Source: Oscillospiraceae bacterium
Lineage (GTDB): Bacteria; Bacillota; Clostridia; Oscillospirales; Oscillospiraceae
Direction: 5' to 3'
NCBI GenBank assembly: GCA_017449185.1
Contig: JAFSJZ010000008.1
Coordinates: forward strand, 1-37,367
Length of the DNA stretch: 37,367 nucleotides
Shown: positions 23,220 through 32,396 of the stretch, piece by piece
How positions within the stretch are numbered: the stretch's first letter is position 1
How the letters are laid out: every line of letters begins with the position of its first letter
Program-made: the position numbers and the translations under genes
Notes under the pieces: generated by a model
The model's database searches: none
Told to the model about the DNA's origin: nothing
Seen by the model: only the letters and a program-made list of their open reading frames with translations

Positions 23220-23323
23220 GCGTGAGCTCGGCTGCCTGTCACGGCGGCAGCGGAAACCGCGCGGGAGCGCTCTCCCTTTTGTGAGAAAGGACGACCGCGC
23301 CGCGCATACAAGAGGTTTACAGC

Positions 23324-24616
23324 ATGAAGAAAAAGAGACAGAACAAGCTTATTTCCTCGGCGCTGAGCGCGCTGCTCTGCCTGGGGCTCGTTTTCGGCGT
23401 TCTGCCCGCGCAGGTCTTCGCGGTCACGCAGGCGGAGATCGACGAGCTCGAACGACAGAAAGAGGCCGTGGAAGAGCAGGTCAAGGAAAAACAGAGCGTT
23501 GTGGACGAGCTTGAAAGCCAGCAGGCCGACGTGATGGAGCAGAAAAAAGCGCTGGACGAGCGCAACGCATACCTGATCCAGCAGCTCCTTCTCAACGAGA
23601 AGCAGATCCTCATGTACGACGAGCTGATCGCCCAGAAGGCGCTGGAGGTCGAAGAGGCCAGACGTCTCGAGGAGGAACAGCTCGAACGCTATCGCAAGCG
23701 TGTGCGCGCCATGGAGGAGAACGGCAACGGCGACTTCCTGTCCATGCTGCTCAACGCCAACAGCCTCGGCGAATTTCTGACCGCGATCGACGATATCGGC
23801 GAGATCATGGAGAGCGACAAGCTCCTGGAGGACGCCTATATCGCCGCCCGCGAGAACACCGAACGCGTCAAGGCCGACTATGAGGAATACAAGGCCGGTC
23901 TGGAAGTGAAAAAGCAGGAGCTCAGCGAGGAAAAAGCCGGGATCGAGGAGCAGATCGGCGAAGCGACCGACCTGATCAACGAACTGAGCTTGATCATCAC
24001 CGAGAACACCACCGAGATCGAGGAACTCGAAGCCTCGCGCCAGCGTCTGGACGAGCTGCTCGAGAGCAAGAAAGCCCAGCTTGAAGAGCAGCGCCGGCTT
24101 GAGGAAGAGGCCAGACGGGCCGCCGAGGCGGCGGCCGCAGCCGCTGCCGCTCAAGGCAGCGAAGGCGGCGGAACATCTTCCGGCACCGTCACCGGCACGG
24201 GCAGCTTCGCCTGGCCCTGCGGCTGCACCTACATCACCAGCGTGGTGGGCTACCGCTTCCACCCGATTTCCGGCCAGTGGAAATACCACTCGGGCATGGA
24301 CATCGGCTGCCAGTACGGCGACAGCGTCTGGGCTTCCGACTCCGGCACGGTAATCCTCGCCGGCGTGAACGGAGGCTACGGCAACTGCATCATGATCGAT
24401 CACAACAACGGCTACTACACCCTCTACGGCCATCTCTCGTCCATCGGCGTGAGCGTCGGGCAGGCCGTTTCACAGGGCGAATACATCGGCGCGGTCGGTT
24501 CCACCGGCGTGTCCACCGGCCCGCATCTGCACTTTGAGATCCGCAACGGCGGCGGAGCCATCGACTTCAACGGCTGGTTCGGCGGGCTCAGCTACGCCCC
24601 GGATTCCGGCGGCTGA
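23324..24616 (+). CDS. M23 peptidoglycan endopeptidase with coiled coil, copy 2
   Basis: This has exactly the same length (430 residues) and plan as the preceding gene. A signal peptide ends near VFA (residue 33), a coiled coil spans about 35-265 with RYRKRVRAMEENGNGDFLSM, an Ala-rich and Gly/Ser-rich hinge lies at about 263-290, and the M23 domain has His322/Asp326 (HSGMD) and His401/His403 (HLH). All metal ligands are present, so it is predicted active. The coiled coil keeps the putative FtsX-binding block, so the two enzymes may compete for one FtsEX complex or act at different sites. AAGAGG lies about ten bases before the ATG. Confidence 0.88.
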   Translation: MKKKRQNKLISSALSALLCLGLVFGVLPAQVFAVTQAEIDELERQKEAVEEQVKEKQSVVDELESQQADVMEQKKALDERNAYLIQQLLLNEKQILMYDELIAQKALEVEEARRLEEEQLERYRKRVRAMEENGNGDFLSMLLNANSLGEFLTAIDDIGEIMESDKLLEDAYIAARENTERVKADYEEYKAGLEVKKQELSEEKAGIEEQIGEATDLINELSLIITENTTEIEELEASRQRLDELLESKKAQLEEQRRLEEEARRAAEAAAAAAAAQGSEGGGTSSGTVTGTGSFAWPCGCTYITSVVGYRFHPISGQWKYHSGMDIGCQYGDSVWASDSGTVILAGVNGGYGNCIMIDHNNGYYTLYGHLSSIGVSVGQAVSQGEYIGAVGSTGVSTGPHLHFEIRNGGGAIDFNGWFGGLSYAPDSGG

Positions 24617-24636
24617 TAATACAGAATCATACAGCG

Positions 24637-24666
24637 ACCGGACAGGCGCGCAGGCGCCTGTCCGGT
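24637..24666 (+). other. Strong hairpin without a T tract
   Basis: A perfect 13-bp stem (24637-24649 with 24654-24666) around GCAG lies 20 bases after the second M23 stop codon. No T run follows, so it is probably an mRNA-end stabiliser or a weak attenuator. Confidence 0.5.
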
Positions 24667-24796
24667 GAGACTGTTGTCCCCCGCAAAAGTGTCCGGCATG
24701 CGAGGGAGAATCGTGAAGGGGGACATGGAGTCCTCTCTTCACGTTTCCATCTTTGCCGATCAGTGCGTTTTTATTTCCCCATAAGGAGACAAGCGG

Positions 24797-26053
24797 ATGA
24801 AAAAGTTACTCAGACGATTTCTTGCCGCCCTCGGCAGATTTCTCTCCCGCCTCTTCAACTACGGGATCCCGCTGAAGTTCATGCTGATCCTGCTGGTCCT
24901 CGTCGGCGTCGTCGCCGTGTGGCAGACCTATTCCCGAATGATGGACAAGGTCGGCGGCAAGGAGGATTTCGACGAGGCGATGCATTACATCGAGATCAAG
25001 GACGCGGTATCGGAACACTACATCGACGAGGCGGACCGGGCCCAGATGGGCCGATCGGCGGCGTACGCCATGGTCTCGGAGCTGGGCGACAAGTGGAGCT
25101 ACTACATGTCCCCGGACGAATACAAGAGCTATAAACTCTCCTCGGCCAACGAATACTCCGGCATCGGCATGTCGATCTCCAAGGAGGAGAGCGGCTATTT
25201 CCGCGTGATTTCGGTCAACGCCGGCTCCGCCGCGGCGGACGCGGGCGTGTCCGCCGGGATGATCCTGACTTCGGTGGACGGCGAGAACATAAAAGAGCTC
25301 AGTGAGGACCAGGCCAGAACGCTGATCCGCTCCAGGCTCAACACCAAATTCACGCTGGGCGTATCGGGCGGCGACGAGCTGACCGTGGACTGCACGCGGA
25401 CGCATCAGAGCGCCGTCAATTACCGCAAGGAGAAAACCGACGCGGGCTATGTGCAGATCTACAACTTTGAAGCCGGCAGCGCGGACGAGGCCATCGACGC
25501 GATCGAAAAGCTGCTTGAGCAGAACATCGTGGCGCTTTGCATCGACGTACGCGGCAATCCCGGCGGTCTGGCCTCCGAGACGCAGAAGCTGCTCGATTAT
25601 CTGCTGCCCGCCGGCACGCTTTTCTACACGGCGGACCGCAAGGGCAACGAAGAGGCGGCCAAGTCTGACAGCATGTGCATCCAGCTGCCCATGGTCGTGA
25701 TGATCAACAGCGGGACCTACGCGGAGGCGGAGGTTTTTGCCGCCTGCATGCAGGAGTACCAGTGGGCCACCCTCTTCGGCGAGACGACCACCGGCAGCAC
25801 CCGCGACCAGGAGACGATCGAGCTCTCCGACGGCAGCGCGATCCGCCTCTCGACCAAAAGCTATCTGACGCCCAACCATGTGGATATCAGCGTGCAGGGC
25901 GGCGTCGTTCCGGAAATGATCATCTACAACAGCGATCCGAGCACGGCAGGCACCACGCAGGGCACCACCGGCGGCGAGCAGGGCACGGCCAGCGTTTCAA
26001 ACGACGAACAACTTATGTCGGCGCTGACCTTCCTGAGCAAGACCGGCGCCTGA
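24797..26053 (+). CDS. S41 C-terminal-processing-peptidase homologue lacking the catalytic Ser and Lys
   Basis: The 418-residue protein has one N-terminal membrane span (about residues 27-45), a PDZ domain (about 110-190) and an S41 domain. The fold is clear from C-I-D-V-R-G-N-P-G-G and L-S-D-G-S-A-I-R-L-S-T. The active site is not intact. The nucleophile block, normally N-x-x-(S/T)-(A/Y)-S, reads N-S-G-T-Y-A with Ala309. The T-T-G-K block reads T-T-G-S with Ser334. Gln338 remains. The spacing matches the Ser-Lys-Gln triad of B. subtilis CtpB as I recall it (309-334-338). It is therefore predicted to be an inactive, PDZ-bearing scaffold facing the outside of the cell, next to two peptidoglycan hydrolases. 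AAGGAG precedes the ATG. Confidence 0.85.
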   Translation: MKKLLRRFLAALGRFLSRLFNYGIPLKFMLILLVLVGVVAVWQTYSRMMDKVGGKEDFDEAMHYIEIKDAVSEHYIDEADRAQMGRSAAYAMVSELGDKWSYYMSPDEYKSYKLSSANEYSGIGMSISKEESGYFRVISVNAGSAAADAGVSAGMILTSVDGENIKELSEDQARTLIRSRLNTKFTLGVSGGDELTVDCTRTHQSAVNYRKEKTDAGYVQIYNFEAGSADEAIDAIEKLLEQNIVALCIDVRGNPGGLASETQKLLDYLLPAGTLFYTADRKGNEEAAKSDSMCIQLPMVVMINSGTYAEAEVFAACMQEYQWATLFGETTTGSTRDQETIELSDGSAIRLSTKSYLTPNHVDISVQGGVVPEMIIYNSDPSTAGTTQGTTGGEQGTASVSNDEQLMSALTFLSKTGA

Positions 26054-26060
26054 TCGGCCG

Positions 26061-26089
26061 TTGACATTGACACGACAAATCTGTATAAT
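26061..26089 (+). promoter_or_regulatory. Perfect-consensus promoter of greA-lysS
   Basis: TTGACA (26061-26066) and TATAAT (26084-26089) are full consensus with a 17-base spacer, beginning 7 bases after the S41 stop codon. Confidence 0.9.
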
Positions 26090-26127
26090 GAAGCAACTTT
26101 CGCAGAACTATCAGGGAGGAAATCGTT

Positions 26128-26622
26128 ATGCCGGAATCTATCTCCAACAGATTTAAAATGAGCCAGGAGCGTCTCGACTCCATCAAGGAAGAACTGAACT
26201 ATCTCGAGACGGTCCGTGAAAAGGAAGTCGCGGAGCTGATCAAGGAAGCGCGCAGCTTCGGCGATCTGTCCGAAAACAGCGAATACGACGAGGCCAAGAC
26301 CGAACAGGGCAAGCTCTATTCCAAGATCGCGGAGCTGAAAGTGCTCATCGAGAACGCCGAGATCGTCGACAACCTCGAGGCCGACGCCCCGAAGGACACG
26401 GTCACGCTCGGCAGCGTCGTGCGCGTGCGCGATCTCGAGGACGGCTTCGAGGATCAGTATGAGATCGTCGGCTCGCAGGAGGCCAATCCCCGCGAGGGCC
26501 GCATCTCCGACGATTCGCCGCTCTTCCAGGCGATCAAGGGCCGCCGCAAGGGCGAGATCGTCGAGGTCAACGCGCCCGCGGGCGTTTTCAAGTACGAGAT
26601 CGTTTCCGTCAACAACGACTGA
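26128..26622 (+). CDS. greA: Transcription elongation factor GreA
   Basis: The 164-residue protein has the two GreA parts. The N-terminal coiled coil (about residues 8-80) carries the acidic tip ARSFGDLSENSEYDEAK that reaches into the RNA polymerase channel, and a C-terminal FKBP-like domain follows (about 88-160). It rescues backtracked polymerase by stimulating RNA cleavage. GGGAGG lies nine bases before the ATG. The gene is driven by a perfect promoter and is followed 33 bases later by lysS, a common gene order in clostridia. Confidence 0.95.
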   Translation: MPESISNRFKMSQERLDSIKEELNYLETVREKEVAELIKEARSFGDLSENSEYDEAKTEQGKLYSKIAELKVLIENAEIVDNLEADAPKDTVTLGSVVRVRDLEDGFEDQYEIVGSQEANPREGRISDDSPLFQAIKGRRKGEIVEVNAPAGVFKYEIVSVNND

Positions 26623-26655
26623 TCCCAGCGTATTTTCGACTGTAAGAGGTACAGC

Positions 26656-28302
26656 ATGAACGAAGAATTGAAACCGAGTCTTTCGGAAAAGGAGCTCTCC
26701 GAGATCCTGCAGGTCCGCCGCGACAAGCTCGCCGCGCTGCAGGCGGCGGGAGCGGATCCCTTTGAGATCACCAGCTATGACGTCAGCCACCACAGCAGCG
26801 ATGTTCTGGAAAACTTCGATGCGCTCGAGGGCAAAGACGTCTCCGTCGCGGGACGGCTGATGGTCAAACGCGTCATGGGCAAGGCTTCGTTCTGCAAGCT
26901 GCAGGACCGCGAGGGCCTGATCCAGTGCTACGTCTCGCGCGACGACCTCGGCGAGGAGGGCTACGCCGGCTTCAAAAAGCTGGACATCGGCGACATCGTC
27001 GGCGTCCGCGGCTTCGTCTTCCGGACCAAAACCGGCGAGACCACGATCCACGTCACGTCTTTGACGCTGCTGTCCAAGTCCCTCAAGCCCCTGCCGGAGA
27101 AATTCCACGGCTTGACCGACACGGACCTGCGCTACCGCCAGCGCTACGTCGACCTGATCGTCAACCCCGAGGTGCGCAGCACCTTCATCAAGCGCTCGCA
27201 GATCATCAGCGAGATCCGCCGCTTTCTCGACGCGCGCGGCTTCATCGAGGTCGAGACTCCCATGCTCGTCTCCAACGCCGGCGGCGCCGCGGCGCGCCCC
27301 TTTGAGACGCACTATAACGCACTGGACATGGATGTGAAGCTGCGCATTTCGCTCGAGCTCTACCTCAAGCGCCTGATCGTCGGCGGTCTCGAGCGCGTCT
27401 ATGAGATCGGCCGCGTGTTCCGCAACGAGGGCGTCGATACCAAGCACAATCCGGAGTTCACGCTCATGGAGCTCTATCAGGCCTATACCGATTACCACGG
27501 CATGATGGAGCTGACCGAGTCCCTGTTCCGCCATCTGGCAGAGACGGTTTGCGGCTCTGCCGTAATCCGCTACGGCGAGCGCGAGATCGACATGTCGAAG
27601 CCCTTCCGCCGCCTGACCATGACCGAGGCCATCCTTGCCGAGACCGGGATCGACTTTGACGCGGTAGGCAGCGACGAGGAGGCCAAAGCCCTCGCCGCCG
27701 CGCGCGGCATCGAGACCGAGGCGCGGCATAAGAAGGGCGACGTTGTCAACCTGTTCTTCGACGAATACTGCGAGGACAAGATGATCCAGCCCACCTTCAT
27801 CATGGATCATCCCATCGAGATCTCTCCGCTGACCAAGAAGAAGCCGGAGGATCCGAGCAAGGTCGAGCGCTTCGAGCTGTATATCAACGGCTGGGAGATG
27901 TGCAACGCCTACAGCGAGCTCAACGACCCCATCGACCAGCGCGCGCGCTTCGCCGCGCAGGACGCGCTCTCGGCCGCGGGCGACGCCGAGGCCAACCACA
28001 CCGACGAGGATTTTCTCAACGCCCTCGAGATCGGCATGCCTCCCACGGGCGGCATCGGCTACGGCATCGACCGCCTGATCATGCTGCTGACCGACTCAGC
28101 GTCCATCCGCGACGTGCTGCTCTTCCCGACCATGAAGCCTCAGGATGCTCCCAAGACTGAAAACAAGCCAGAAAGCGGGACCGAAGCTGCGGCTCCTGAT
28201 TTTTCGATCTGCGCCTGTCCGACCTGCCCGAATGAAGCCTGGTGTGCCGCACAGAACGGCGGCCATGCTCCAGAAGAGGAGAGCAACTGTTCCCGAGAAT
28301 GA
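26656..28302 (+). CDS. lysS: Lysyl-tRNA synthetase, class II, with a cysteine-rich C-terminal tail
   Basis: The enzyme charges tRNA-Lys with lysine. The anticodon-binding OB fold (about residues 60-150) and the class II catalytic core are complete, with motif 2 in [20 protein letters not shown] and motif 3 in [15 protein letters not shown] normal enzyme would end just after LLFPTMKPQ at about residue 496. This one continues for about 52 residues. The tail has a Pro/Glu-rich linker and then Cys519, Cys521, Cys524, Cys530 and Cys545 ([13 protein letters not shown]), which resembles a small metal-binding knuckle. Its role is unknown. The gene is cotranscribed with greA and closed by a terminator. 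Confidence 0.95.
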   Translation: MNEELKPSLSEKELSEILQVRRDKLAALQAAGADPFEITSYDVSHHSSDVLENFDALEGKDVSVAGRLMVKRVMGKASFCKLQDREGLIQCYVSRDDLGEEGYAGFKKLDIGDIVGVRGFVFRTKTGETTIHVTSLTLLSKSLKPLPEKFHGLTDTDLRYRQRYVDLIVNPEVRSTFIKRSQIISEIRRFLDARGFIEVETPMLVSNAGGAAARPFETHYNALDMDVKLRISLELYLKRLIVGGLERVYEIGRVFRNEGVDTKHNPEFTLMELYQAYTDYHGMMELTESLFRHLAETVCGSAVIRYGEREIDMSKPFRRLTMTEAILAETGIDFDAVGSDEEAKALAAARGIETEARHKKGDVVNLFFDEYCEDKMIQPTFIMDHPIEISPLTKKKPEDPSKVERFELYINGWEMCNAYSELNDPIDQRARFAAQDALSAAGDAEANHTDEDFLNALEIGMPPTGGIGYGIDRLIMLLTDSASIRDVLLFPTMKPQDAPKTENKPESGTEAAAPDFSICACPTCPNEAWCAAQNGGHAPEEESNCSRE

Positions 28303-28330
28303 AGCCGGAGAATAACTGAACAGTGACGGC

Positions 28331-28372
28331 AATACCGCCCCGCGTGCGTCCGCGCGGGGCGGTATTTTTTTT
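28331..28372 (+). terminator. Terminator after lysS
   Basis: A perfect 14-bp stem (28331-28344 with 28353-28366) is followed by a run of eight T. Confidence 0.92.
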
Positions 28373-28403
28373 ACCGGCGTATCCCACCGCATTGCCGCCG
28401 TTC

Positions 28404-28432
28404 TTGCGGAAAAGAGCGGAATATGATACAAT
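28404..28432 (+). promoter_or_regulatory. Promoter of the EamA-carboxypeptidase-ABC operon
   Basis: TTGCGG (28404-28409) and TACAAT (28427-28432) are separated by 17 bases. The following genes up to 36361 are closely spaced or overlapping. Confidence 0.65.
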
Positions 28433-28487
28433 AAAATAATAAACCATGCGAAGCCGAAAAAAACGGCGGCGCGGAAAGGAGAGGGGC

Positions 28488-29390
28488 ATGGACACGGAAA
28501 AGAACAGCGCGCTCTCGTATCTCATGTTCATCGGCGCGATGCTCATCGTCGGCACGATCGGCGTGATCCGGCGGTATATTCCCCTGTCCTCGGCGCTGCT
28601 GGCTTTTTTCCGCGGGCTGATCGGCGCGCTGTCCCTGCTGCTGTACGTGCTGCTGCGCAGGCGGCGCGGCATGGAGAAGATCGAGAGGAAAAAGCTCGCT
28701 CTTCTGCTCCTCAACGGCGTCTTTCTCGCCGTTAACTGGCTCTGCCTCTTCGAGTCGTTCCGCTACACGACCATCTCCCGGGCCACGCTTTGCTATTACA
28801 TGCAGCCGACGATCCTGCTGCTGCTTTCCCCGCTGGTATTCCGCGAAAAGCTGACGGGCAGAAAGCTCCTGTGCGCGGCGGCCGCGCTGCTCGGCATGGT
28901 GCTTGTCTCCGGTGTGCTCGAGAGCGGCAGCGGGGGAGGGAGCGATCTGCGCGGCGTGCTCTTCGCCCTCGGCGGCGCCTGCTTCTATGCGACGCTGGCG
29001 ATCCTCAACAAAAAGGTCGAGGGCGTGGACGCCTATGACAAGACAGTCATCCAGCTCTTTGCCGCTTCGGCGGTGATGGGCGTGTATCTTCTGGCGACGC
29101 GCGGCTTTGCCGGCCTTGTATTCACGCCGCATCTGGCTCTGCTGCTCCTGCTCGTGGGCGCGGTCTACACGGGCGTGGTCTACGCGCTGTACTTCGGCAG
29201 CATGAGCGGCCTGAAGGCGCAGACCATCTCTGCCCTGGGTTATATCGACCCCGTGGTGGCCATGGTCGCCTCCGCTCTTATCCTGGGCGAGGACATGAGC
29301 GCCGCGGGCATTGTCGGCGCCGTGCTGATCATCGGCTCGACGCTTGTGAGCGAGCTGACAGACGGCTCAGCTCCGAAAGGGAAACGATGA
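28488..29390 (+). CDS. EamA-family (DMT) permease, first
   Basis: The 300-residue membrane protein has ten predicted spans in two EamA halves, the drug/metabolite transporter layout. Helix ends such as RAxLCYYMQPTILLLLSPLVFREKL and A-L-G-Y-I-D-P-V-V-A-M-V are typical. The ATG at 28488 follows AAGGAGAGG closely, while the longer reading adds a run of Arg and Lys with no ribosome site. The last four bases overlap the start of a second EamA gene (ATGA), which suggests that the two may form a heterodimer. The substrate is unknown. Confidence 0.85.
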   Translation: MDTEKNSALSYLMFIGAMLIVGTIGVIRRYIPLSSALLAFFRGLIGALSLLLYVLLRRRRGMEKIERKKLALLLLNGVFLAVNWLCLFESFRYTTISRATLCYYMQPTILLLLSPLVFREKLTGRKLLCAAAALLGMVLVSGVLESGSGGGSDLRGVLFALGGACFYATLAILNKKVEGVDAYDKTVIQLFAASAVMGVYLLATRGFAGLVFTPHLALLLLLVGAVYTGVVYALYFGSMSGLKAQTISALGYIDPVVAMVASALILGEDMSAAGIVGAVLIIGSTLVSELTDGSAPKGKR

Positions 29391-30316
29391 AAAACAAAAG
29401 GATGCTCGGCAGCCTGCTCCTGCTGCTGACGGCCATGATCTGGGGCACGGCCTTCGCTTTTCAACGCACGGGCATGGAGCATATCGGCCCCTTCAGCTTC
29501 GGGGCGGCGCGCTTTGCGCTCTCCGCCGCCGCGGTCGGGATCCCCGCCCTCATCCGGGAGAGAAAACGCGCACGCGCGCCTTCAGCCTCCGAAGACGGCA
29601 GAGAGCGTGCGAGACGGCGCGACACGCTGCTCGGCGGGCTGTGCTGCGGCGCCTTTCTCGGTACGGCCAACATGCTGCAGCAGGCCGGGCTGCAGACCAC
29701 CACGGCGGGAAAAGCCGGCTTTATCACGGCCCTGTATATCCTGCTCGTCCCGCTCCTGGAGCTGGCGCTTTTCCGCAAACGCTACGGCGCGCGCGTCTGG
29801 ATCGCCGCTGCGCTCGGCGCTGCGGGGCTGTACCTGCTCTGCGTCACGGAGAGCTTTGCCCTGACGCGCGGCGACGCGCTGGTCTGCCTCTGCGCGCTGG
29901 TTTTCTCCGGTCACATCCTCTGCTGCGGCCATTTCAGCGGGCGGGGCGATCCGATCGCGATCAGCGCGATCCAGTTTGCGATCGCCGCGTTGCTCCCCGC
30001 CGTCGGGGCGCTGCTTTTCGAGAAGCCGAGCTGGGCGCAGATCGTCTCGGCCGCCGTGCCGATCCTCTACTGCGGCCTCATTTCGGGCGCGGTCGGCTAT
30101 ACGCTGCAGATGATCGCGCAGCGCTGGACCGATCCGGCCGTGGCCTCGCTGCTGATGAGCCTCGAGGCCGTCTTTGCCGTGATCGGCGGCGTACTGATCC
30201 TGTCGGAACATATGTCCGGGAGAGAGACGCTCGGCTGCGCCGTGATGTTCGCGGCGATCGTGCTCGTGCAGCTTCCCGCCGGCGGAGGAATAAGAAAGAG
30301 AGGAAAAAGCATATGA
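29387..30316 (+). CDS. EamA-family (DMT) permease, second
   Basis: The 309-residue protein has about ten spans in two EamA repeats. It contains the family openings A-M-I-W-G-T-A-F-A-F-Q-R and the final repeat block DPAVASLLMSLEAVFAVIGG. Its first codon overlaps the stop of the first EamA gene and its stop overlaps the start of the carboxypeptidase gene, so all three are coupled. The loop between spans 2 and 3 is Arg-rich (RERKRARAPSASEDGRERAR), consistent with a cytosolic position. The substrate is unknown. Confidence 0.85.
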   Translation: MKNKRMLGSLLLLLTAMIWGTAFAFQRTGMEHIGPFSFGAARFALSAAAVGIPALIRERKRARAPSASEDGRERARRRDTLLGGLCCGAFLGTANMLQQAGLQTTTAGKAGFITALYILLVPLLELALFRKRYGARVWIAAALGAAGLYLLCVTESFALTRGDALVCLCALVFSGHILCCGHFSGRGDPIAISAIQFAIAALLPAVGALLFEKPSWAQIVSAAVPILYCGLISGAVGYTLQMIAQRWTDPAVASLLMSLEAVFAVIGGVLILSEHMSGRETLGCAVMFAAIVLVQLPAGGGIRKRGKSI

Positions 30317-31671
30317 GAGCCATGCGTAGACTGCTTGCGCTGCTGCTGTGCCTGTGCGCGCTGACGGCGCTCTCCGGCGCCGCGCTCGCGGCCGGACCGG
30401 ATCCCTTTTATCTCTCCGTCCGCGTCGACGGCGGAAAAGACACGCACGTGCGCGCCTTTGAGGACTCCTATCCGGGCAACTTCTATCTCTCGCTCTCCGA
30501 TCTCTCTCAGGCGCTGAACGGCACTTCAAAGCAGTTCCACTTCGCCTACAGATCCTCGGACAAATCCTTTTCCGTCACCAGGTACCGCGCCGCGGGCGCG
30601 CCGGAGGATTCGCCCATCACCCGCGCCCGGGGCGGCGCGGTCTATCTGGATTTCACGCGCAGCCTTCTATATGTCGACGGAGGCGAGCGCCGCTATTATA
30701 CCTACTACCGCGACAGCAGCAAGGATCTGTATATGAGCCTGACGGACGTCCAGCTCATGCTGGATCTGACGGCCGAGCGCCTGGACGACGACAGCCTGGT
30801 GTTCTATCCCGACCGGCCCTTCAAGCCCGACCCGAAAGTGCTTGCGGACGAGGGCTATTTTGACGCTGTCAGCGCGATCCTGCTCGCCGACGCGGACACG
30901 GGCGAGATCCTGTTCGCCCGCGACGCGCTGCGCCCGCTGCCGATCGCGAGCCTGTCGAAGCTGATGACCTATCTGCTGCTCTGCGAGGCGGAAGAGCGCG
31001 GCGAGCTGAGCTTTTCCGACCTCGTGACCGTCACCGAGGAATCCGACCTCATCTCCCGCAGCGCCGACGGCATGATCTCTATGAGCGCGGGGACGCAGAT
31101 CCCCATGCAGGAGCTTATCGACGGTATGCTGCTCGCTTCGAGCAACGAGGCCGCGGCCTCGCTCGCCGCCCACGCCGCCGGCTCGACCGAGGCCTTCGTT
31201 GAGCGCATGAACGAGCGCGCGAAGAAGCTCGGCCTGTCTTCGGCGAAATTTTACTCGCCCCACGGCCTGCCGGTCTACACCTCCGGCGCCGTCACGGCCA
31301 AGCGTCAGAACACGATGAACGCCTATGACATGTACAAGCTCTGCGCCTATCTGCTGGAGCATTACCCCAATCTCACGTCCATCACCTCCCGGCAGTACTC
31401 CACGATGAAAACGCTGAAGTACTCCACCTCCAACACGAACACGCTGGTATTCAACCTTCCCGGCGTCACGGGGCTGAAGACCGGCAGCACGAACCGCGCG
31501 GGCTACTGCGTCGCGGTCTCGATGAACGTCACGCAGGGGAGCGAGACGCACGATATCGTCCTTGTCGTCCTCGGCGCCGAGACGCCCGATCTGCGCGGCC
31601 AGGCCGCGGAGATCCTGCTGCGCTGGACGAAGGATTATTACGCCGAACACGAGTTCCAACAAGCCGCCTGA
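30313..31671 (+). CDS. Serine-type D-Ala-D-Ala carboxypeptidase (penicillin-binding protein, S11)
   Basis: The 452-residue secreted enzyme trims the terminal D-Ala from peptidoglycan stem peptides. A signal peptide ends near ALA (residue 26). Residues about 30-170 form a non-catalytic domain rich in YLSLSDL-type repeats, like the stalk domains of clostridial cell-wall proteins. The S11 domain then shows all three active-site motifs: S213-x-x-K216 (SLSK), S276-x-N278 (SSN) and K389-T-G. GAGAGGAA precedes the ATG, which overlaps the EamA stop. The long open frame upstream of 30313 is a shadow of the EamA gene and not part of this protein. Confidence 0.92.
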   Translation: MRAMRRLLALLLCLCALTALSGAALAAGPDPFYLSVRVDGGKDTHVRAFEDSYPGNFYLSLSDLSQALNGTSKQFHFAYRSSDKSFSVTRYRAAGAPEDSPITRARGGAVYLDFTRSLLYVDGGERRYYTYYRDSSKDLYMSLTDVQLMLDLTAERLDDDSLVFYPDRPFKPDPKVLADEGYFDAVSAILLADADTGEILFARDALRPLPIASLSKLMTYLLLCEAEERGELSFSDLVTVTEESDLISRSADGMISMSAGTQIPMQELIDGMLLASSNEAAASLAAHAAGSTEAFVERMNERAKKLGLSSAKFYSPHGLPVYTSGAVTAKRQNTMNAYDMYKLCAYLLEHYPNLTSITSRQYSTMKTLKYSTSNTNTLVFNLPGVTGLKTGSTNRAGYCVAVSMNVTQGSETHDIVLVVLGAETPDLRGQAAEILLRWTKDYYAEHEFQQAA

Positions 31672-31683
31672 AAGGAGCGCCTC

Positions 31684-32391
31684 ATGAGCGTGGATTTCAT
31701 CCGTTTTGAAAATGTAAGGAAGGTCTACCACACGGGCGAGATCGAGCTGACCGCACTGCATGACGTCAGCTTTTCGGTCGCGCGCGGAGAGATCTGCGTC
31801 ATCGTGGGCGAATCCGGCGCGGGCAAGACCACGCTGCTGAACATTCTCGGCGGCATGGACTGCCTCACCGAGGGGACGATCACGGTCGACGGCGAGGAGG
31901 TCTCCGCCTATGACGAGCGGCGCCTGACGGAATACCGCCGCTGCGACGTGGGCTTTGTGTTCCAGTTCTACAATCTCATTCCGAATCTCACCGCGCTCGA
32001 AAACGTAGAGCTCGCCGCCCGTCTCGGCCGCGAGCCGACGGACGCCGCGGAGGTGCTCGCGCAGGTGGGATTGAAGGACCGGGCGGGGAACTTTCCCTCC
32101 CAGCTCTCCGGCGGCGAACAGCAGCGTGTAGCGATCGCCCGCGCGCTGGCGAAAAACCCCAAGCTTCTCCTCTGCGACGAGCCGACGGGCGCGCTGGACT
32201 ATCAGACGGGCAAGGCCATCCTGAAGCTGCTGCAGGACAGCTGCCGGAAAAAGGGCATGACCGTCATCATCATCACGCACAACAAGGCGCTCTGCGCCAT
32301 GGCGGACCGGGTCATCCGCGTCAAGAGCGGCAGCATCCTCTCCGAAGAACGGCAGAGTGTCGTGACGCCGGTCGAGGAACTGGAATGGTGA
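31684..32391 (+). CDS. MacB/LolD-type ABC transporter ATP-binding protein
   Basis: The 235-residue ATPase has Walker [10 protein letters not shown] (residues 42-50), a Q-loop in [18 protein letters not shown], signature LSGGEQQR, Walker [13 protein letters not shown] and the switch His in IITHNK. The [14 protein letters not shown] segment is typical of ATPases that power FtsX-like (MacB family) mechanotransmission permeases, which the next gene encodes five bases later. AAGGAG lies six bases before the ATG. These systems drive extracytoplasmic work such as lipoprotein or peptide handling and do not move substrate through the membrane. Confidence 0.92.
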   Translation: MSVDFIRFENVRKVYHTGEIELTALHDVSFSVARGEICVIVGESGAGKTTLLNILGGMDCLTEGTITVDGEEVSAYDERRLTEYRRCDVGFVFQFYNLIPNLTALENVELAARLGREPTDAAEVLAQVGLKDRAGNFPSQLSGGEQQRVAIARALAKNPKLLLCDEPTGALDYQTGKAILKLLQDSCRKKGMTVIIITHNKALCAMADRVIRVKSGSILSEERQSVVTPVEELEW

Positions 32392-32396
32392 ACTGA

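Noticed and set aside
26622..26656. T-box or other riboswitch before lysS
   Set aside because: The gap to greA is only 33 bases and holds no T-box sequence or antiterminator.
29641..30312. Extension of the carboxypeptidase frame 224 codons upstream
   Set aside because: It lies inside the EamA gene in another frame and is Arg-rich. The signal peptide and ribosome site fix the start at 30313.
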